Shown here: one piece after another, positions 1-4,750 of the stretch
How positions within the stretch are numbered: the stretch's first letter is position 1
How the letters are laid out: each line of letters opens with the position of its first letter
DNA from: an uncultured bacterium
GTDB taxonomy: Bacteria > Bacillota > Limnochordia > DTU080 > JAAYLA01
NCBI GenBank assembly: GCA_937983075.1
Contig: CALKAQ010000178.1
Span: 1-5,979, forward strand
DNA: 5,979 nt
Reading direction: 5' to 3'
Made by a program: the position numbers and the translations under genes
The notes under the pieces: model-generated
The model's input: the letters and a program-made list of their open reading frames with translations, nothing else
Told to the model about the DNA's origin: nothing
Databases searched by the model: none

Positions 1-981
1 GTCGCCGCCGTCCACCAGCTCGTTGCCCTTGGCGTCTCGCAGCTGCACCGTGATGATCGCCGTCTCGTCGGTGGTGATAGACTCCGGGGCCGCCGTGATG
101 GTGGATGTACCCGGATCCGCCGCGCCCGGCAGCACGATGAGGGTCACCTGGGACGCAATGATCTCGCCGTTTACGGTGCCCGTGATGGTCACAGAGCCCA
201 ACGTCTCCGGGTAGAACGTGGAGCTGTACGCACCGTTGCCCGCATACGTAACGGCCAGTTCCTCCCCATCCTGCGTGGACAGCGTCACGATGCCGCCGGG
301 TTCGGTCAGCTCGTTGCCTTTGGCGTCCTTCAGCTGCACCGTGATGGCCGCCGTCTCGTCGGTGGTGAGGATCTCCGGCTCCGCCGTGATGGTGGATGTG
401 TCCGGACTCGCTGCGCCCGGCGTAACATTCACCGTGGTCGTGGACCCCAGGGGCTGGCCGTTCACCGTCCCGCTGAACGTCACCGTGCCCGTCTTCTCCG
501 GGATGAACGTGGCCGTGTACACGCCGTCGGCGAACTCCACAGCCAACTGCTCCTCGCCGTCGACGAACACCTCAACCGTGTCGTCTCCAGTGGCCCGTGC
601 GTTGCCGTGCCGATCCTTGAGTTGCACGGTCACCACCGCGCTGTCGTCGGTGGTAATCGCCGTCGGGCTTGCCGTGATGGTCGACCGGTCCACATCAGCT
701 GCGCCCACCGCTACCACGACGACAGCTGTGTTCCCGATCTCGGCGCCCTCCACCGTGCCGCGAATGATGGCCCTGCCCGGCCGGGTCGCGCTGAACACGG
801 CTTGGTACGTGCCGTCGTCTTGGAGTTCCGGCTCCGTGATCTGACCGAAATCGAAATCGGTCTCCAGGCGCACCTCGTACGCGCCGCCGAATATGTTGTG
901 GCCGTCCTCGTCTTTGAGCTGTACCGTGACAACGGCCGTCTCATCGGTCGTGATGGCGTCCGGTTCGACCGCAATGGTAGT
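1..981 (-). repeat. Tandem Big (bacterial Ig-like) domain repeats, period about 96-98 aa
   Basis: Four head-to-tail repeat units lie inside the large surface-protein gene. In protein order they are 981-688 (98 codons), 687-400 (96), 399-109 (97) and 108-1 (36 codons, cut by the edge). Each unit starts with (S/T)TI(T/A)-A/V-x-P and has the core ITTDETA-x-x-TVQLKD-x-x-GN, then a G-x-Y-x-(A/S)-x-F and a G-T-V-x-G strand, ending in a GAA-D linker. This is the pattern of Big_1/invasin-type Ig folds that form rod-like stalks on bacterial surface proteins. The last two units are the most alike: aligning 20-130 with 311-421 by eye gives about 17 differences in 111 bases. The first two units are more diverged. 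Confidence 0.9.
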
Positions 982-2853
982 CTGTCCGGGGTCGGGCTCG
1001 GGCGTCGACAGCCAGATCACGTCGCTGGTGGCCGGCGTCAGGCCGCCGGCCGTCGCGCGCAGTACGTGGGGCCCGCCCGCATCCAAGACCAGTTCGTTGA
1101 AGACCACCAGCCCGTCCGGCCCGGTTGTTCCCCGGGTGTTCCCCGACAGCGTGCCCGAACCCGACTCCACCGCCAGCTCGACGGTGATCCCGGACGCGCC
1201 GACGCCCTCGGCGTCCTGCGCCCTTACCACCACGGGCGGATCCAGCACTTGACCCGGCACGCCGGTTTCGGGCTGCTGCACGAAGCTCAGGACGGCGGGT
1301 ACGACTTGATACTCAAAAGCGCCCATGTCGACACGACCGTTGGAAATACGACTCTCGCCCCGCTGATCCGTACTCGAGCTCACCCATGCATTCGCGCCCG
1401 CGTCAATAGCCGGGCTGGACGGAAGCAACGCTCGCGTCAGCGTCGGGCCGCCGTAATCGGCCAGCACGTCCAACTGCGGGTCTAGTCCGATGATGTTGCC
1501 GTTCACGCCGTGCCACAGCAAAAGCGCGTTGGCTGATTCCGCATCCATGATTAACGTGTGATCTACGTTGGCGGCCCATTCAAACACGGAGCCTAAATCG
1601 GCTGCCACGCGTGTGTTGCCCGGCTCGTCGGGCCGATAGTTGGCAAAATTGTACGCCAAAATCGAGTTGCGCAGCTGGACGCCCTCGGAGAAAATGTGAA
1701 TCCCCGCGCCGGCCCGTGGGTCTGTTGTCGTCAAGAAGTTGTTCGTGACCGTCGTGTTGACGATCAACAGTGCACCCGCGTCCAGCCCGGCGCCGAAAGT
1801 CCCGGCCGTGTTTCCGTCAATCGTCGAGTCGCTCACCGTTCCCAGGTACATCCGGCCGCCGCCGCCGTTTTCGCCAGCTTTGTTGCCGGTAATCAATGTC
1901 CTCTCGATGACAACAGGCGAGTGGTTGTAAATGCCGCCACCCATCCCGCTTGCTTCGTTTCCTTCGATGACCGAGTCCCGAACCGTCGTCGGGTCCCACG
2001 TGACGGAGTAGATGCCTCCCCCGGCAGCCGCTTTGTTGCCCCGAATGACCGAATTTTCGATAGTTAGGTGGCCGCCGGAGTCATTCTGAACGACCGCGAT
2101 CCCGCCGCCCCTGCTGTCGGGTCCTCGTGCTTCATTGCCTTCGATCGTCGTATTCCGAATTGTCACTTTCGTCGTGGAGCTCGTCGTCTGAACAATGTTA
2201 ATGCCGGCGCCATGAGGCCTGGTAGGATCCGACGCGATGTTGCCTTGAATGACCGAGTCTTCGATGATAACCTCGCCGCCGGCCAAGTGCAGCCCACCGC
2301 CCGAAGGGGCTTCATTGGCGGAGATGACCACGTTGCTAAGCTCCAACCTGGCTGCCGGAGTGGTCGGGGACCAGTCGATGGCCCCACCGGCTCCGAACTC
2401 GGGGCGAACGAAGCCGTGTACGATGGATAAATCCTGAATGCGAACGGTTATCGGCTCCCAGGTGATTACCTTCAGCACGGTCTTGCCCCGGCCGCTGCTG
2501 TACCGACCGCCGTCAATGATAGTCTTGTCCGGACCTTCTCCCTTGATCGTGACCGAGCCCCAGATAATAAGATCCGAGCCCGCGTCAATATGAAACCTTC
2601 CCGCCGGCAGATGAATCGTAGATGGTGAATACATGCCAGCCCATGTCAGTGCAGCGCGGAGGCTGCACGTTGTGTTGTTCGGATCTTTGCAGACACTCTC
2701 GTCCGCCATCGTCCACGGGTCGGCCTCGGACCCAACGTAAAAATCCGCAGCCCCTGCCGGCGCCGCCATTCCGAAAGTAACGGCCAGCAACACGAAAGCC
2801 ATCACAAAAAGCGGAGGCGCCGCGTGCCGTCCCCGCCGGGTGTACTCATTCAT
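1..2853 (-). CDS. Large secreted beta-helix / tandem Big-domain surface protein (3' end beyond window)
   Basis: The reading frame is open for 951 codons from ATG 2853 to the window edge, so the C-terminus and any cell-surface anchor are not visible. Residues 1-36 look like a Sec signal peptide (basic n-region with R6, R7, R9; hydrophobic core about 15-31; cleavage near AGAA/D). A CSLREA-like segment follows (C55 to R66, CKDPNNTTCSLR), then a right-handed parallel beta-helix (about 80-450) with coils of the type SVIEGN-EA-GGGIY. Residues 456-515 match a choice-of-anchor Q type segment (NGG-like YGGPTLT, SPAIDAG, DQRG, DMGAFEY). Residues 517-624 form an Ig-like domain (FVQQP start), and 625 onward are tandem Big_1/invasin-like domains. 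I infer an extracellular adhesin or surface stalk protein; no catalytic motif was recognised. It lies 6 nt after a shorter paralog and is probably cotranscribed with it. Base composition changes within the gene: helix samples are about 54% GC and the Big region about 70%. Confidence 0.93.
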   Translation of the reverse strand, partial: MNEYTRRGRHAAPPLFVMAFVLLAVTFGMAAPAGAADFYVGSEADPWTMADESVCKDPNNTTCSLRAALTWAGMYSPSTIHLPAGRFHIDAGSDLIIWGSVTIKGEGPDKTIIDGGRYSSGRGKTVLKVITWEPITVRIQDLSIVHGFVRPEFGAGGAIDWSPTTPAARLELSNVVISANEAPSGGGLHLAGGEVIIEDSVIQGNIASDPTRPHGAGINIVQTTSSTTKVTIRNTTIEGNEARGPDSRGGGIAVVQNDSGGHLTIENSVIRGNKAAAGGGIYSVTWDPTTVRDSVIEGNEASGMGGGIYNHSPVVIERTLITGNKAGENGGGGRMYLGTVSDSTIDGNTAGTFGAGLDAGALLIVNTTVTNNFLTTTDPRAGAGIHIFSEGVQLRNSILAYNFANYRPDEPGNTRVAADLGSVFEWAANVDHTLIMDAESANALLLWHGVNGNIIGLDPQLDVLADYGGPTLTRALLPSSPAIDAGANAWVSSSTDQRGESRISNGRVDMGAFEYQVVPAVLSFVQQPETGVPGQVLDPPVVVRAQDAEGVGASGITVELAVESGSGTLSGNTRGTTGPDGLVVFNELVLDAGGPHVLRATAGGLTPATSDVIWLSTPEPDPGQTTIAVEPDAITTDETAVVTVQLKDEDGHNIFGGAYEVRLETDFDFGQITEPELQDDGTYQAVFSATRPGRAIIRGTVEGAEIGNTAVVVVAVGAADVDRSTITASPTAITTDDSAVVTVQLKDRHGNARATGDDTVEVFVDGEEQLAVEFADGVYTATFIPEKTGTVTFSGTVNGQPLGSTTTVNVTPGAASPDTSTITAEPEILTTDETAAITVQLKDAKGNELTEPGGIVTLSTQDGEELAVTYAGNGAYSSTFYPETLGSVTITGTVNGEIIASQVTLIVLPGAADPGTSTITAAPESITTDETAIITVQLRDAKGNELVDGGD

Positions 2854-2859
2854 CGTGGG

Positions 2860-3708
2860 TCATCCTTCCTGCTTGCGCTGGCGTACGCCGACGGCCAGGT
2901 TGTCCACGACAATGTTGTCTATTTCTACGCCGGCCCAGAAGATCGAAACGCCGGCGGCCGCTTCCATATCCGTAGACGGCGAAGACGTATAGTTGTTCGT
3001 GACCGTGACATTGCGAACGTACAAGTTATCGGCGACGCGCAGCCCTGCACCGTATCCGCCGGCTATGTTGCCGTCGACCGTTGAATTGACGATGAGACCT
3101 CCCTTAAGCATGTAGGCCCCGCCGCCGTCCTCCCCGGCGACATTGCCGTGGATCAGCGACTGAAGGATGTCGACACCATGTTGGGTCCAGATTCCGCCTC
3201 CCCGCCAGGTCGCCTCGTTGTCCTCGATGACCGAGCGCAGGATGACCGGCCTGCCAACGTCGTCCATATACATGCCGCCGCCGGTCTCGGCTTGGTTGTC
3301 CCGGATGACGGAGTCCTCGATGAGCACCTGGCCGCCGGCCAGGTACAAGCCGCCGTCGATGATGGTCCGGTCCGGGCCGGCACCTTTGATGATCACCGAA
3401 CCCTCGATGAACACCGGGGAGTCGATCGTGAGGAAAAATTCTCCTTCAGGAACGTGGACGATACCCGGGGACCCGTGCTCCAGCGAATACCCTTCCGCGT
3501 AGAAGATCGCATGCCTCAGGCCGCACGTCGTGTTGGCGGGATCCTTGCATTGGGGTTCGGGAACCCAGTCTTCGGTGGATACGCCGACGTAATACTCCTG
3601 GGCCGCGACCGGGGCTCCGCCGGCGGCGAAAGCGGCCGCCACGACGACAGCAAGAAAAACAAACAACGTCGACAGCCGGCGCTGTCCACGCTCCGTGAAC
3701 TCGATCAA
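2860..3708 (-). CDS. Short secreted beta-helix protein, paralog of the downstream large gene
   Basis: This encodes 282 residues if it starts at TTG 3708. Residues 1-36 are a signal peptide (R7, R10, R11; hydrophobic 15-29; PVAA/Q cleavage), then a CSLREA-like segment (C54, C62, CKDPANTTCGLR) and beta-helix coils (about 83-273) of the form SVIEDNEA-GGGI and STVDGNIAGGYGAGL. I chose TTG because it aligns with the ATG of the downstream paralog (MIEFTERG against MNEYTRRG) and follows a strong GGGGAGG site whose surroundings are also shared. GTG 3777 and ATG 3744 are in-frame alternatives; ATG 3744 has a possible GAGGG site, but either would add an acidic, atypical leader to the signal peptide. 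Compared with the paralog it lacks a block of about 71 residues after IIDGG, some helix coils, and everything after the helix. The final VRQRKQEG looks non-homologous, so it may be a truncated duplicate. No anchor is visible, so it may be released from the cell. Function unknown. Confidence 0.85.
   Translation of the reverse strand: MIEFTERGQRRLSTLFVFLAVVVAAAFAAGGAPVAAQEYYVGVSTEDWVPEPQCKDPANTTCGLRHAIFYAEGYSLEHGSPGIVHVPEGEFFLTIDSPVFIEGSVIIKGAGPDRTIIDGGLYLAGGQVLIEDSVIRDNQAETGGGMYMDDVGRPVILRSVIEDNEATWRGGGIWTQHGVDILQSLIHGNVAGEDGGGAYMLKGGLIVNSTVDGNIAGGYGAGLRVADNLYVRNVTVTNNYTSSPSTDMEAAAGVSIFWAGVEIDNIVVDNLAVGVRQRKQEG
2864..2870 (-). promoter_or_regulatory. Ribosome binding site of the large surface-protein gene, embedded in the end of the upstream gene
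   Basis: AGGAAGG on the minus strand lies 10 nt before ATG 2853. It is inside the last codons (CAG GAA GGA) of the upstream short gene, whose TGA stop directly follows. Only 6 nt separate that stop from the next ATG, so translational coupling is likely. A second ATG 4 nt later is out of frame, so 2853 is the supported start. Confidence 0.75.
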
Positions 3709-3719
3709 GGTCCCGTCAT

Positions 3720-3726
3720 CCTCCCC
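3720..3726 (-). promoter_or_regulatory. Ribosome binding site supporting TTG start at 3708
   Basis: GGGGAGG on the minus strand ends 11 nt before TTG 3708. It reads GGAGGATGACGGGACC then TTG, closely matching GGAAGGATGACCCACG then ATG at the downstream paralog. This conserved leader is the main reason to prefer the TTG over the upstream GTG and ATG codons. Confidence 0.65.
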
Positions 3727-3851
3727 GCAGCAAGGCCGAGGCATGTCCTTGCCCTCGTTCCCGGCCGCGACCCCCACCCTCGGGCGCGGCAGTCCTTCAA
3801 TGGGTGGATCTTACAGCGTCCGACGGGCCCGTTTCTTCGGGTGAATCCCTG

Positions 3852-3878
3852 ATTTTTCCGGTGGACCACCGGGGAAAT
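3852..3878. repeat. Strong dyad: CCGGTGG-A-CCACCGG with flanking T-run/A-run
   Basis: Perfect 7-bp arms (3858-3864 and 3866-3872) flank a single A. Beyond them, 3852-3857 (ATTTTT) faces 3873-3878 (GGAAAT), giving four more Watson-Crick pairs outside two T/G positions. As plus-strand RNA the two mismatches become U-G wobbles and the whole 27-nt element can fold. As minus-strand RNA the same positions are C/A mismatches. There is no U-tract after it on the minus strand, so a classic intrinsic terminator for the regulator is doubtful. A protein-binding operator is equally possible. Confidence 0.5.
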
Positions 3879-3903
3879 CCCCTAGGAGAAAGGACTAAGG
3901 ACT

Positions 3904-3920
3904 GAACGGCGGCACCGTTC
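3904..3920 (-). terminator. Possible weak terminator hairpin of the response regulator gene
   Basis: On the minus strand GAACGG, a 5-nt loop, and CCGTTC form a 6-bp stem starting 21 nt after the regulator's TGA. It is followed by a pyrimidine-rich AGTCCTTAGTCCTTTCTCC rather than a true U-run. Position and shape suit a weak terminator, but the short stem and interrupted tail keep this tentative. Confidence 0.3.
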
Positions 3921-3941
3921 TTGGCGCTCACGGCGCGAACG

Positions 3942-4622
3942 TCAGTGGCGGGGAAACCTGCTTTGCTCCAAATACTTGAGAACCGCGAGGACTCGGGGCT
4001 GAAACTGCGAAGACTCGGGAATCTGCAGGGCCCGGTAGACGGCCTGAAGATGGTGCTCGGCCGTTTTCGGCGAAATGGAGAGAATCTCCGCAATCGCGGT
4101 GTTGGTGTACCCTTGTGCGATGAGCTGCAAAATTTCCAGCTGGCGCGGCGTCAGCGCCGCCAGCTCCGTCGCCTGCTTGGGGCGGGCATCGGTCACCAGC
4201 TGTCCGTCCAGGATGACGAAGCCCGAGGCGGTGCCCTCGATGGCGCGGCGCAGCGCGTCCACGTTGCTGACCGTCTTTTTCTGCAAATAGGACCACGCGG
4301 ACAGCCTTCCGTCGCGCAAAGACGACAAAAACGCCGGGTCGCAGTGGTTCGACAGCAGCACGATGCCCAGGCCGGGCAGCGCCCCGCGCAGCTCGAGACC
4401 GACGTCGATGCCCGTCATGTCTCCCGGGAGCTCGATGTCCAGCAGCGCGACCTGAGGCTGCAGGGCCGGCGCCGCGGCCAGGCACGATCGGGCATCCGCG
4501 AAGGTGCCGACGATGTCGAACTGGGGATACCAAGCCAGGGCTTTGACGAGAAGGTCCAGGTAAAGCGGCTCGTCCTCCAGCACGATGACGCGGAGACGTT
4601 GTTCGGCGGGCGGATGAGACAT
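3942..4622 (-). CDS. NarL/FixJ-family response regulator (REC + LuxR-type HTH)
   Basis: This encodes 226 residues. An N-terminal receiver domain (about 10-130) shows the acidic cluster E16-D17-E18, phosphoacceptor D62 in VALLDIELPGD, S91 in IVLLSNH as the switch Ser/Thr, and K115 in SYLQK as the conserved lysine. A LuxR-type helix-turn-helix follows at about 157-201: LTPRQLEIL, GYTNTAIAEIL, then SPKTAEHHL as recognition helix. Such proteins are cytoplasmic transcription factors activated by phosphorylation from a sensor kinase, usually binding DNA as dimers. ATG 4622 is chosen because MSHPP-QRLRVIVLEDE is the usual N-terminus and AGAGGGGG lies just upstream; the frame stays open to GTG 4760, but that would overlap the divergent gene. 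It is divergent from a membrane receptor, a likely partner, and upstream of the surface-protein genes on the same strand, which are possible targets. The targets are inferred; the family assignment is firm. Confidence 0.95.
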   Translation of the reverse strand: MSHPPAEQRLRVIVLEDEPLYLDLLVKALAWYPQFDIVGTFADARSCLAAAPALQPQVALLDIELPGDMTGIDVGLELRGALPGLGIVLLSNHCDPAFLSSLRDGRLSAWSYLQKKTVSNVDALRRAIEGTASGFVILDGQLVTDARPKQATELAALTPRQLEILQLIAQGYTNTAIAEILSISPKTAEHHLQAVYRALQIPESSQFQPRVLAVLKYLEQSRFPRH

Positions 4623-4750
4623 GTCGGTCCCCCTCTTCGGCCGGCTTGCTCCTACGTTCTTACAACGCCGGCCGGCGATCACCTTCACGTTTTTCCAGGA
4701 AAACTGCGCTGATCCGGCGGGATCGGGAACTCCCGCGTCGAAAGAGTAGA
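4623..4750. promoter_or_regulatory. Divergent intergenic region between regulator and receptor genes, rich in dyads
   Basis: These 128 bp must hold the 5' signals of both divergent genes. They contain a perfect 12-bp palindrome CGCCGGCCGGCG (4666-4677), overlapping GGCCGG-type palindromes at 4638-4645, a 13-bp dyad TTTTCC-A-GGAAAA (4691-4703), GATCC-GGCG-GGATC (4711-4724) and CGGGA-AC-TCCCG (4724-4735). TAGAAT at 4747-4752 resembles a -10 but overlaps the receptor's ATG and has no fitting -35. No sigma-70 promoter could be assigned with confidence. The dyads are candidate operators. Confidence 0.45.
4629..4636 (-). promoter_or_regulatory. Ribosome binding site of the response regulator
   Basis: AGAGGGGG on the minus strand, with its GAGG core 9 nt before ATG 4622, fixes the start. 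It favours 226 residues over the longer GTG-initiated frame. Confidence 0.7.

Larger units (their letters stand above)
3709..3941 (-). other. Intergenic region between response regulator and beta-helix genes
   Basis: This is a 233-bp gap (shorter if the beta-helix gene starts upstream of 3708). It holds a small hairpin after the regulator stop (3904-3920), a strong dyad (3852-3878), a directly repeated AAGGACT (3890-3896 and 3897-3903) with an inverted copy at 3791-3797, a perfect 10-bp palindrome ACGGGCCCGT (3823-3832), and CGCTGTAAGA on the minus strand (3818-3809). I found no convincing -35/-10 pair. TAAGAT within GCTGTAAGATCC is the best -10 candidate but lacks a -35. The promoter of the beta-helix pair probably lies here, but this is inferred from position. 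Confidence 0.5.

Noticed and set aside
1..981. CRISPR-like or transposon direct repeats
   Set aside because: The roughly 290-bp periodicity is in frame and codes for Ig-like domains, so it is protein domain duplication and not an array or mobile element.
218..1485. Plus-strand frames of 208 and 292 codons opposite the Big repeats
   Set aside because: They are complementary to the repeat domains. The Ser/Thr/Val-rich pattern simply mirrors the repeat DNA, and no RBS or signal was found.
1..2853. Polysaccharide lyase activity for the beta-helix protein
   Set aside because: The beta-helix fold is shared with pectate lyases, but I saw no recognisable catalytic or calcium-binding set, and the CSLREA/choice-of-anchor context fits surface structural proteins.
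3803..3850. Sigma-70 promoter on the minus strand around TAAGAT
   Set aside because: Only a 4-of-6 match to the -10 hexamer was found, and no acceptable -35 at 16-18 bp, so it is not listed as a promoter.
3148..4712. Plus-strand frames of 234 and 263 codons across the short beta-helix gene and the response regulator
   Set aside because: They are antisense to two firmly identified genes and lack domains or good ribosome binding sites.
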